In this document: positions 12,578 to 22,451 of the stretch, in pieces | How the letters are laid out: every line of letters starts with the position of its first letter | How positions within the stretch are numbered: the stretch's first letter is position 1 | DNA from: Prunus persica | Taxonomy: Eukaryota > Streptophyta > Magnoliopsida > Rosales > Rosaceae | NCBI RefSeq assembly: GCF_000346465.2 | Contig: NC_034009.1 | Location: forward strand, 11,598,747-11,662,746 | Direction: 5' to 3' | Length of the DNA: 64,000 bases | Position numbers and translations under genes: made by a program | Notes under the pieces: generated by a model | The model's database searches: none | Told to the model about the DNA's origin: nothing | Seen by the model: the letters and a program-made list of their open reading frames with translations, nothing else

Positions 12578-15500
12578 ATGTCGTTCTCGTTCTTCAAGCC
12601 GTCGAGGCCCAAAACTCCACAGGAGGTGGCGAAGGCCATCAACGACAGCCTCATGGCCCTCGACACCCAGACCGTCGTCGAAGTTAGAGCCCTCGAGAAG
12701 GTCTTGTATTCTTTTTTTCTTTTTTCTTTTTATAAATTTAGGGTTTTCGCTATTTTCATCGCCAATTTCATGCTTTCATTCTACGTTTCATCCCAATTTT
12801 CCTTTCCAATGTCTAAAGTCACGTTCTTGCAATGAAAATGTTCTTGTTCCTCAATACATTTTCAAATTTTGTTATACTATTGGGCTAAAACGTGTGCTTG
12901 CCTTTGCTTTGTGGGTGCTTGTGTGAGCATTATTGCACTTATCAATAGACAATTGCCAATGGGGTAGTTTTAGATGGTATTAGTGCAAGCAAAACTGTAA
13001 GTTTGGAAGTGCTTTTCAAGTCGAGAATTGTTCATGAGTATGCAAATTTACTGGCTTTCATTTCCCCAACTTTGTCTGTAGTGGTACCACTACTTGTGAG
13101 ATTCATAATCTAGTATGGTTTTTGAAGGGGCTATATTATGAAACTTTTGTTTAGTTAATGATTTGAATTTTTTTTTCTTCTTTTATAAGATGCTACTTTG
13201 CTTATTATAGGCTTTGGAAGAAGTTGAAAAGAATTTTGGGACAATGAAGTGTATGGTTTCTGGAGATGGGGAGACCGAACCAAATATGGACCAAGTTTCG
13301 CAGCTGGCTCTTGAAATTTGTAAGGAGGGCGTTCTTGATCTTCTGATTCACAAGTTACCTATACTGGGATGGGAAGTAAGTTATGGTCATTTGTATCATA
13401 CTGTCTGGCAATGAAGCATTGATTGCACTAGATGATATAGTGTCTTCTATACAGGCAAGAAAAGATTTGGTCCATTGTTGGTCCATATTATTGAAGCAAA
13501 AGGTTGACTCTACTTATTGCTGCGCAGAATACATTGAGAACCATTTGGAGTTACTAGACTTTCTTGTCGTGTGGTAAGGTTATTTAATGCTTTCATGAAT
13601 ACTTATGTTTAAAACATAGATCCTTTACTTTTCTCCATTTGGCACAGTTTGGCGCTCTTCGTTTACTGTCATGTTACAATTATGAACTTACGGACATCAT
13701 TTTGTTCATCTTTGCAATAAACTACAGTAAGCAGTGGTTTAGCAGATGCTACTTAACCTTATACTCCCTGTTTCGTGAGTGCATATGTTTTTCTTCACAA
13801 TTTTGACTATTATAATCTTTGTTTTTAAAACAATTTGTGCAACTAGAGTGATCTTGTCCAAATTCTTGCTAATTTTGACACTTGCAGTTTCTTTACTTAA
13901 ATTTGCATGCTTTTTTTATTGCTTTCAAGTGAATGATGGACTCATGCGTGCATCTTAGTGTAAATTTGGCCAGCAGCTATGGCCAATGGGAAATTGTCTT
14001 AATGGTCTACTCATGTCATCATACTTTTTTAACTGATAGATTAGTATTGCATGACACTTATTGGTTTCTTTTTGTGAGCAGCTACGACAACAAGGAGATT
14101 GCCTTGAATTGTGGAAATATGTTGAGGGATTGCATTAGATTCCCTACACTTGCAAAGTAAGACATTCAAACTTCTCATCCTTTTCCCCCTAATTGTTGTT
14201 TGTTTGGTAGCGATCTCGCTAAAGTGGATCCTATCTTGTAAAAGGAGCTCTGCTGTTACTTTCCATTACAGAAGATTTTGAATGAATGCAAAAAAGGAAA
14301 TTTTGAGAAAAACTAATAGAGCTGCTACCTTCTTTTGTTTGTTTTTTTCCACTTCTTTTTCTTTGTTGGCCGAAGTTAGGAAGGGGGAGGGGGTATTCTC
14401 ACACACACACACACTGCCAGTGCCAAGGTGCTGTGGGGGTTCGAACCTGAGACCTCTGGCCTCAAGTCGAGGCTCTTTCTTTACCACTTGGCTAGACCCC
14501 GTTGGCGCTTTTTCCCACTTTTGAATGTTGCTTCTAGCTAGCAAACAGGTTTCTTTTGTTCACATGTTTGATTTTTGTAGTATTTTTTCAGATACATATT
14601 GGAGTCTGCGAGCTTTGTGTTGTTTTTTAAATTTGTGGAATTGCCTAACTTTGATGTTGCTTCTGATGCGTTCTCTACCTTCAAGGTTAGAATCATGAGC
14701 TTCTTTGATGTTGGTCTTTTCTATATGTTGCTGAACTTTTAAGGCTCTATCTGTTCATTCGTATGTCCCTGAATTTGGCAGGATCTACTAACTAAACATG
14801 AAACAGTGGTATCTGAATTTCTGACTGCTCACTATGATGAGGTTTGTTCACTCTTTATCTTACTGTATTTTTCTGTACAAATCCAGTCAGTGGCAATCAT
14901 AGCTGCATCACTTTTTGATATGTATATGTTGATTGAATAATTTAAACCTACAAAATCTGCTTGCCGGAGATGCTCTTTGGAGGGCACTTTTACCATCTGA
15001 ATATCTGTTGTTTTGGGGACAAAATTAAGTTCTTGTTTTTTTACCCTGATTTTGTACACCTGCATTGCGCAGGCCGTGAAGAAAGCTTTCTTCACTATTG
15101 TATGGGTAGACTTGTAGTGTATATTGTTTTTAGCAATCTGATGAGAAATTGTTGTTCCAGTTCTTTGATCTATATGAAAAACTCCTGACATCTCCTAATT
15201 ATGTGACCAGGAGGCAATCTTTAAAGGTCGGTTCTGGTTATCTAACTTTTCGATTTCTGCTGTCTAATGTTCTTTTAATCAATGAGATATGCTAAGGATT
15301 ATTTTTTTATTGATTTAGCTTCTCTCCGAATTCCTTTTGGAGACTCCAAATTCTCATATAATGAAGCGCTACATTCTAGAAGTTCGGTACTTGAAAGTCA
15401 TGATGACATTGCTCAAGGTATTGAGTTTCTTGTTGTTATTACTCTTTAGAACTTTGTTTTATATGACCAACCTATGGGTGCTACTTTGAAGTGTGCATAC

Positions 15501-16334
15501 TTAGCTATTGGTTACACACCGTTGTATTCGACCAACTTTTGGTGTTTGGTATATACTTTGATAAATTGAGAATTGTGTTATTGTTGTTTCTAGGTGCTTT
15601 TCACCTGTTGTTTACTATTGTTTTTTGTTTTCATATGACTAGGATTCAAGCAAAAACATCCAAATCTCTGCCTTCCACATCTTTAAGGTGCTTTCTTCCC
15701 CTCATTTTTTTCTCCTTCTCCTGCTCTCTCTGTGTGATGTGTGTGCTTCTATGTATGTCATTCGAGTATGGAGTGCATTGTGTAGGCTACTATTTGAACC
15801 TGCATGCAGCGGGGGGTATGGTGTGCTTAATGTCAAGATGCGTACTATTTGGTGTCCATGAGTTTATAAAAGTGTTGACTAGCAATCTGACGTTGATGCC
15901 ATAACTTCTCATTTGTCCACTTCATAAAAGCAATGAATGAGATTGCTTAGGTTTCCTTCCATGGTACTTAATTTTTGTTACTTTTCATATTCATTATTCT
16001 GTGTTCTACATGCAGATCTTTGTTGCTAATCCCAATAAGCCACGGGAAGTAAAGGTTATCCTGGCTAAAAACCATGAAAAGTTGACAGAGTTGCTTGAGA
16101 ATCTCTCTGCCGGCAAAGGTTGTTAACTCATTGCTTTTCTGGCCATGTAACTCCTTGTTGGAATTGGCGGGTGAAAGAATGAATTGTGCTTCCAAAAATA
16201 TTGAAAACTTCATGTCGTTTTCGTCCCTGATGATTTGTAGTGCTTTACCAGGTGATGAAGATGAGCAATTTGAAGAGGAAAAGGAGCTGATCATCGCGGA
16301 AATCGAAAGAGTAGCCCAACTATCTAATTTTTGA
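12578..16334 (+). CDS. MO25-like (CAB39 family) scaffold protein, 11 exons
   Basis: Armadillo-like helical scaffold that binds and activates germinal-centre/STE20-type kinases; in plants it is linked to cell polarity and cytokinesis. Exons: 12578-12700, 13211-13375, 13455-13573, 14082-14156, 14592-14685, 14782-14841, 15161-15226, 15319-15417, 15643-15687, 16016-16118 and 16252-16334. All junctions are GT-AG and frame is kept, giving 343 residues, the usual MO25 length. The N terminus MSFSFFKPSRPKTPQ, the internal FEF-type segment LTAHYDEFFDLYEKLL and MKRYILEVRYLKVMM are family hallmarks. Stop is TGA at 16332-16334, and an AATTAAA-type signal follows near 16516. Introns 4 and 8 contain spurious ORFs and intron 4 also a SINE. 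Confidence 0.95.
14345..14512 (-). mobile_element. tRNA-derived SINE inside MO25-like intron 4
   Basis: On the minus strand it reads box A-like TCTAGCCAAGTGGTAAAG, then box B GGTTCGAACCC, then a TG-repeat and pyrimidine/purine tail. The flanks both contain TTTTTCC(C)ACTT (near 14347 and 14509), a plausible imperfect target duplication. It is a different subfamily from the copies at 6134 and 47105. The box A/box B layout could suggest a tRNA, but the spacing and missing stems argue against a functional one. Confidence 0.6.
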
Positions 16335-17524
16335 TACAAGCTCGCATCTCCTAGCTGTGTTTGTTCTGAATCCTGTCTTTTAACTTTCATGCTTTGCAAT
16401 GATCTTCTGACAAGTTTTCCAAGAAAAGGGAAAAGCAATGCATAGAATATAATGCTTTCAATGCACTAGCAGGGAGTTGGGTGTATCAAGAACTGTATGC
16501 CCTTGTAATCTTTGTTGAATTAAAAGTGAAAAACAAAAAATCTTTTGATACACATGTTGTAAGAGAACTGAAAAATTATGTATAAATGGTTGCCTTTGCT
16601 TGATTTATCAAACACCTCCAGTTTGGAGAATTCTACATGGACATGGTATTGGTAACGTGAGATTGACTTCCTCATTTTCTTTTGAAAATATGACGACCTG
16701 GAGATGTTCTGAACAGTTTTAGTTGACTTTTTCTTTTTTTGCACCTTTTTTTTTTAAGGCTCTTGGAAGAGGTTTTTGCCTTTAGCTGTTATCTTATGCT
16801 AACCTTCATGTTATGTAGGGATTAAGCATCTTAATAAATAAAGTGTTTGTTAATAGTAAGTGCTGTCCGCATATAAGCTAATGACAACTTTATACCTTAC
16901 AGAAATAATTAATGATTAAGGACATCAGATCCTAGATAGATCTACTTTAAAACATGATGTCACACACATTAAAGACACATGTATGGACAATTTGAAGAGA
17001 CATGGCATGGACCATACCGATTAATTATATATTTTTCTATTTCCTATTAAAATTGTTAGATTCACAATTTTTGAAATTCTTATTTTCACCAAAATTTATA
17101 GTTCAAGTGGTTAAAGAGTATCATCCCTACGAAATACAAAGTCGGACTCTCCTATTTTCCAATATCGGTTGTATAAAAAAAGAAATCGTTATTTTCATAA
17201 TAAATCTTTGTAAAAATAGAAAAATATCTATCTACTTTAGGGATCCTATTTTAGCATTTAAAACGATATATTTCACATTTTCCTTGCAAAATATTAAAGT
17301 AGATGACGTCACAATGCGGCATATTTATTTGTATATTTATTTGATGCTAAGTCGAGAGACCGGTTCATCTCGGACTCCGAGTCCGATTAAAAGCCTCGGA
17401 GCAAGTATCTCTCAAATATCGCTCTCCCTGTACCGGCAGGCTTTTCCCCTGATATAATTTCATCCCTAAAACCCCAAACAAGTTTCACCGAAATTCCAAG
17501 ACCCCCAAATCTCCTCTCTCGCCG
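16335..17524. other. MO25-like 3'UTR and BSD-gene promoter region
   Basis: About 1.2 kb. The left third is transcript tail. The remainder is AT-rich, turning GC-richer after about 17340 near the BSD gene start. A 151-codon ORF at 17002-17457 has low-complexity composition and no recognisable domain, so it is not called. Confidence 0.5.
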
Positions 17525-18847
17525 ATGGATTTCTTCAAGTCCGTCTTCTCCGACGACCCGATTCCCTCCGACGATTCACACACGGACACCCAAAACGACG
17601 ACGACCCGAACCCGGTACCGGAATCGGACCACAGCCCGCCTCCGAATTCTGGTACCGGGGCGTGGAGCTTCGGAGGTCTGATCACGACTTTGGCCGCGAA
17701 ATCTGAGTCCGTTATCCAGAACTATCGTCGCGATTTCGAGGAGTTTGGGTCTGGGTTGAGGGAGGAGACGGCGGTGATCCGGCAGGTGGCTTCACGCGCC
17801 GTCAAGGACCTTCCGGCTTCTCTCGAGGTCGGTGCGTCGGTGGCTCAGGAGTCGCTGGAGTCGGTGGGTCAGGCAATCGATGACATCGGGAGCACTGTGT
17901 GGAAATCGACGTCGGAGATAATTTCTCACGGTAGGGACGTAATCTTAGCTGATGATGTCGAATCTGATAATTTGGATGATAATGTTAATGATAATCGTGA
18001 GATTAGTGGTAATAAGCGATTGAGTAGCAGTGGTAGTGATTTGAGAAAGTACAGTAGGTTTGAAGCTCAAGTGCGTGCAATTCAGAGTAATATGAATACT
18101 TATTTGGAGGAGCCTGAGGATTTGGAAAGCTTTAGGAGTTGGACATTAGGGTTTGTTCTGGATGAGAAAGCAGAGGAGGTTGAGAATTTGATGAGGGAAA
18201 ATGGAGTGATTGGTGAGATTTATGGGGAAATTGTGCCTGGTAAGGTTGACAATGAGAGCTTTTGGGTTAGGTACTTTTATAGGGTGCATAAGCTGACGGA
18301 AGTTGAGGAGGCGAGAGCTAAGCTTGTGAATCGAGCAATTTCCGGGGAGGAAGAGGATTTGAGTTGGGATTTTGATGATGATGAAGATGTGGAGAAGGAA
18401 GAGGGTAATGGTTCGGGTTTGAAGGTTGGCACAAGTGGGACTGTGGAGTTGGAGAAGCAAAAGCAAGCTTCTTTTGAAGTTGCAAGGGGTAGTGATGATG
18501 TTGAGAGTGTTGAAATTGCTGCAAGGAAATCGGTGAGTAGTGACTGTGGGGATAAGGCAGAGGCAAAATTTGACGAGAATGGAGTGTCAGAGGGGAAGAC
18601 GGATGGTGGTGATTCTTGCAAAGAGAGCGATGTTTCGATAGTTTCGAGCCAGCCCTCAATGCCTGAGGAAGAGGATCTTGGGTGGGATGAGATTGAAGAT
18701 ATTGGAAGTGGGGATGAAAACAAAGGGGATGCCCCGGGGAGCAGCACTAACAGAGTTGATTTGCAGAAGCGGCTCAGTACAGCAGAGGAAGAGGAGGATT
18801 TGAGCTGGGATATTGAAGATGATGAAGATGCGGCTATTAAATCATGA
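17525..18847 (+). CDS. BSD domain-containing protein, single exon
   Basis: A 440-residue intronless ORF. Residues about 45-75 hold a conserved GAWSFGGLITTLAAKSE segment. Residues about 85-135 form an amphipathic region (VKDLPASLEVGASVAQESLE). The BSD domain spans roughly residues 185-265, with the paired aromatic signature ending FWVRYFYRVHKL. The C-terminal third is very acidic, with repeated EEEDLSWD-type motifs (at least three LSWD/LGWD copies), as in plant BSD proteins of the At1g10720 type. BSD domains occur in TFIIH p62 and synapse-associated proteins; the plant family's molecular role is not established. Upstream sequence is in-frame closed and the ATG follows a short leader, so the start is credible. 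Confidence 0.93.
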   Translation: MDFFKSVFSDDPIPSDDSHTDTQNDDDPNPVPESDHSPPPNSGTGAWSFGGLITTLAAKSESVIQNYRRDFEEFGSGLREETAVIRQVASRAVKDLPASLEVGASVAQESLESVGQAIDDIGSTVWKSTSEIISHGRDVILADDVESDNLDDNVNDNREISGNKRLSSSGSDLRKYSRFEAQVRAIQSNMNTYLEEPEDLESFRSWTLGFVLDEKAEEVENLMRENGVIGEIYGEIVPGKVDNESFWVRYFYRVHKLTEVEEARAKLVNRAISGEEEDLSWDFDDDEDVEKEEGNGSGLKVGTSGTVELEKQKQASFEVARGSDDVESVEIAARKSVSSDCGDKAEAKFDENGVSEGKTDGGDSCKESDVSIVSSQPSMPEEEDLGWDEIEDIGSGDENKGDAPGSSTNRVDLQKRLSTAEEEEDLSWDIEDDEDAAIKS

Positions 18848-19160
18848 CAAAATTATGGTCTCAAGAAGATCACAAGAGGTGTCGAGATAATTGTTTATTT
18901 GGTTGTTATACGTAAATATCTGTTCTTTGGAGTATAAGTGATTACAATCACGTTAATGTCACATTTTATAGTTCACTTCAATTAGAAGCCTGATATTCGT
19001 ATCATTTGCTCTATATATATACTGGAGTTGTTTGCACCCTTCATGATTTTGAGTTTTGGTTTGAGAAAGTTTTGTTGTTTTACCTAAGCTCTTCTTCATC
19101 AATCATTCTTCTAACTAGTTACATATATTAAACTCCTCCTTTCAGGCCTAGGTGAAGTTC
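18848..19160. other. BSD gene 3'UTR and intergenic AT-rich DNA
   Basis: About 310 bases after the BSD stop codon, with no ORF, repeat or RNA gene seen; the first part is presumably 3'UTR. Confidence 0.45.
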
Positions 19161-19172
19161 AGCACTTAAACT

Positions 19173-19388
19173 TTGAAACCTTCTAATTTTCTTAGTTTGG
19201 TCTTTAATGGTAGTAGAAAAACCACACTGGTGAATCTTTTGCTCCGTCTTTATGCACATGAATCGCTGCCTCAAGCCATCGAGCACTATAGATGCTGCAG
19301 TCCAAGCAAGTTCGTACCTATGGAGTCATTCTATAGTGAATTTGATCAAACGGGTAACCAATTTAATCCATCAGTTAAGAGATAGGCC
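19173..19388 (+). pseudogene. Possible fragment of a half-size ABC transporter nucleotide-binding domain
   Basis: A 70-codon ORF contains GSRKTTLVNLLLRLY. This closely resembles the Walker A region of plastid TAP-type ABCB transporters, where the loop reads GSGKTTLVNLLLRLYEP; here the essential glycine is Arg. No D-loop, signature motif or Walker B follows and similarity stops after about 15 residues, so at best it is a relic exon. It may be coincidence. Confidence 0.25.
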
Positions 19389-20208
19389 CTCATCTAAGGG
19401 GGCTTAGATAAGGCCTCACTATAGAATTCTAACTAAAAAATTTGTTGGTTATGATGATCATCGCTTTAGACAATAAAAGCATTTTTATATGTGATCTGAT
19501 TAGGTAAATTACTTCTACCGTAAAACCAATTTTGAAATTTAAAAAGCTAATCAATAACTAGAACAACCACAACAACCAAGGTGCAAATACCAGCAGCAAC
19601 CAACCACGGGACTCGGGAGCAATAGCTTGCTCCAACACACACCCCATTGGTTCTCCCTTTATTGATTAAGATTTGGTTTCCTAGTTGATTAGGGGCTTCC
19701 CTTATTACAGCCTTATAATTTCCTTTTTACACTTTTTGATTGAATCATTGTAAAACAACCGCTTAATTTTTGCTGTCTATTGGTAGCTAGTGGGATAAAT
19801 TCTTGGCGAGCAGAGCAGGGCTTTGCTTTGCCAGCAAGTAGTGGATTGGGTTGGGCGAGTGCAAAGAAGAAAATGCAGTGTTCCAAATCCAAGCTGAGTA
19901 ACCAAATCCACAAACAGAAAACGAATCGAATAGACCAGAATCATGGGATTTAGCACTCTTAATTTGGGCAAAAAGTAATAATACTAAGAAATTTGCATAA
20001 CGTAACGTGCAAGACAGCTTTCGTCCAAAAAAAAAAAAAAAGGTGCAAGACAAGACAGCTCCCTCAGCTGTTAGAACTATTTAGAAAGTAAAAAGGAAAC
20101 ATATACTCTACATCCACAATGATTATGTTCAGGCTTGGACTTATATACTATGTCCACAATGATTGTCAGCCATAACCAGACTGCAGAGAGTTGTGTCAGC
20201 CGGCACAA
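19389..20208. other. Intergenic DNA and LFG 3' flank
   Basis: About 800 bases between the BSD and LFG genes. The right end is LFG 3'UTR, with a duplicated phrase ATATACTCTACATCCACAAT / TATACTATGTCCACAAT near 20102 and 20145 and an A run at 20027-20041. Nothing else is recognised. Confidence 0.45.
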
Positions 20209-21727
20209 CTAATTGTTGCTTTGCCTCAGCATCCGCAATATAGTCAGGAACAGGTTCAGGATGTCAAGATAAAGGGTGATGGAGGCCCAGATGTACTCAT
20301 CATAAGTAAAGCGCTTGATTAGGTTGTCGGTGTCATAAACGATGTACCCAGAGAAGATGACAGCACCAATGGCACCATAAACAGCATTAGTTGTAGAGCC
20401 AAGAGGGAAGAACATCTGCATAAAAGAACAACATCACAAAGTCAGATCAATACTTGGAGCATTTAGGGTATGGTATTATGTAACGTTGAACAGACAATAA
20501 TAATGGGTTAGCTGGACAAATTTATAGCAAGACATCTGACCTGCATGAACCCGGTTACGAGGAGGACAATGAGGCCAGTAAACAAGACTGGTCCGAGGAA
20601 GCTGAAGTCCTTGCCCTTCTTAGAAGCCCAGAAGGTGTACGCGGTCAAGGATGCAACCACAGCTGAGGTTAGAACTAAGGCTTCAAGCACAATTGCTCCT
20701 GCAAGCACAAACATAATCCGTTAATAGTAATTGCAAGAGCTAAAAATTCCATAAATACGAAAAAGCAGAAACCAAAATAAACCCTATAATCATTAGCAGA
20801 TTGCAATATGTTATTGAAACATTCACAATGTAGGGTCACGAGACCAACCATCTGTATTACCAACGGCCACACCCACTGTGACACTCAAACACAGAGTGAA
20901 AAGTCCAAGGAAGACAAAATTGAGGGGATGCTTCTGCTGATACACATGCAGGGGCCACAACACTGCAGCAAATTCAAATTTAGTAATAAGATGATGAGAA
21001 AATATCAATGTCAGAAAACAAAAAATGGATTACACAATTTTAAAGCAATTGGGTTGACTTCAACTCAATGTAATGAGAACAAATCTATCATAAAAAGCAG
21101 ACATAGTTTAGTTTCATATCAATATGAAACACATTGCCGATGCATAAAATTCCCAATTTTTTTTTTTTGGTAAGGATGTAATTGTAACCCTGTAACTGCA
21201 TCATACATAACGACAACAGCAAATTTAAACAATACCCAAAACTAATCTCCATAATAAAAACGTTAGATCGCACCCAGAATAGTCAAATCTGATACATTTT
21301 CAAATCCAGTACCAAATAATCACCCATCAAAAAACCAAACCAAAGAATAAGTCTCGACCTTTGGATCAAAAACCCCAAATCCCAGATCTATGCACATAAA
21401 TATCAGATTGATGCTATTAAAAAAATAGGGGGTTTTAGTATTTGGATACTTACAGATTAAGGGAAGGATGGCGAAGAAGAGGAGAATTCCAGGGCTGCCC
21501 TTGAGGAGATCGTTGATCGGAGCATAGAGAACGGTGACGAATGAGATGAGAGTGGTCAAAACCATCTGAGCGGCTAAGATTCCGTAGACCTTGCGAATGA
21601 AACCCCATCGGAGCTGGTTCTCGCCTTTGCTTAGCCCTGGGTACAAGGTCTCCCCTGACTCTATGTCTACCTCCACTCCCTTGACGCTGTTCGTGCCCAC
21701 CTCCGTGTATCCGTGCATCTTGTTCAT
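20209..21727 (-). CDS. LIFEGUARD / BAX inhibitor-1-like membrane protein, 4 exons
   Basis: A TMBIM-family protein (plant LFG), with about seven membrane helices, expected in endomembranes and linked to calcium homeostasis and cell-death or immunity control. Exons on the minus strand: 21727-21454, 20962-20849, 20698-20541 and 20415-20209; frame is kept and the product is 250 residues, normal for the family. A soluble acidic N terminus (VDIESGETLYPGLSKGENQLRWGFIRKVYG) leads into the first helix. The C terminus contains YDTDNLIKRFTYDEYIWASITLYLDILNLFL, including the conserved aspartates of the pH-sensing region. A CT-rich run lies just upstream of the start (21738-21760). Later plant paralogues LFG1-5 cannot be told apart with certainty here. 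Confidence 0.93.
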
Positions 21728-22328
21728 TTTCTCTCTGTGTCTCTCTCTCTCTCTCTCACTTTCTCGGTGAGGAATTTTCTGGAAAATTGAGAGGCGAGAA
21801 GAGAAAGATTGTTAAAGTATGCGGGTTGGTTTGGTTTCTTGTGATTGGTGGATAACAATTAATTAAACAAGAAACATATCGAGAGTTGGCTTTCTCAGCG
21901 GTTTCGCTAAAACGACAAGCGGGTATGGTTGGAACTCTCACGCCGTATTTTAACGCCGTTGGATTTTTATACGCGTTATTTGATTAATGACGGTGAGAAG
22001 TGTTAAATATTTTTCTTTTTCTTTCTAATTATTATTTTATTTTATTTTATTTTTTTGTTGCTTACAATTTGGTGACAATCTCTATGAAAATTTATATTTC
22101 TCCAGTTAATTCTAGCGTTAGAGGTTGGAAATAAATAATGTCTTTTTACATGTTGGTGTTGGTTATAGATCATTTGGTGACAAGGTCCAAGTCCACTTAT
22201 TTGGTTTTGTGTAATGGACAAGTATAAAATAATAAGATATCAAAGTGGAATTCAGGTTAAGCTTCCAAACAACAAGATGCGTATCCCATAAGCCTGCAAA
22301 ATGAACAATAAGATGGGCATGAATGCTT
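21728..22328. promoter_or_regulatory. LFG upstream region
   Basis: Six hundred bases between the LFG start codon and the LINE boundary. It opens with a (CT)n-type microsatellite (21738-21758), GA-rich on the gene strand, and holds TATTTTATTTTA repeats near 22030. It must contain the LFG promoter; no specific element is assigned. Confidence 0.45.
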
Positions 22329-22337
22329 GAGATTTAT
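22329..22337. repeat. Left target-site duplication of the LINE (GAGATTTAT)
   Basis: The nonamer occurs immediately before the T-rich run that marks the element's 3' poly(A) end on the minus strand, and again at 28548-28556, just beyond the element's 5' end. Confidence 0.6.
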
Positions 22338-22451
22338 TTTTATTTTTTTGATAGAGAAACAAAAAAATTACAAATGGAAATTACGAGGGCACGCAGGTCT
22401 AACTAGATCAAAGTAGAAGGGAGTCAAGCAACTTAAAGGAAGACCTCCATC

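Noticed and set aside
15491..15904. 137-codon ORF in the MO25-like gene
   Set aside because: Hydrophobic intron translation that runs across exon 9; the spliced MO25 frame explains the conserved part.
17002..17457. 151-codon ORF upstream of the BSD gene
   Set aside because: AT-driven composition rich in F, I, Y and K; no recognisable domain.
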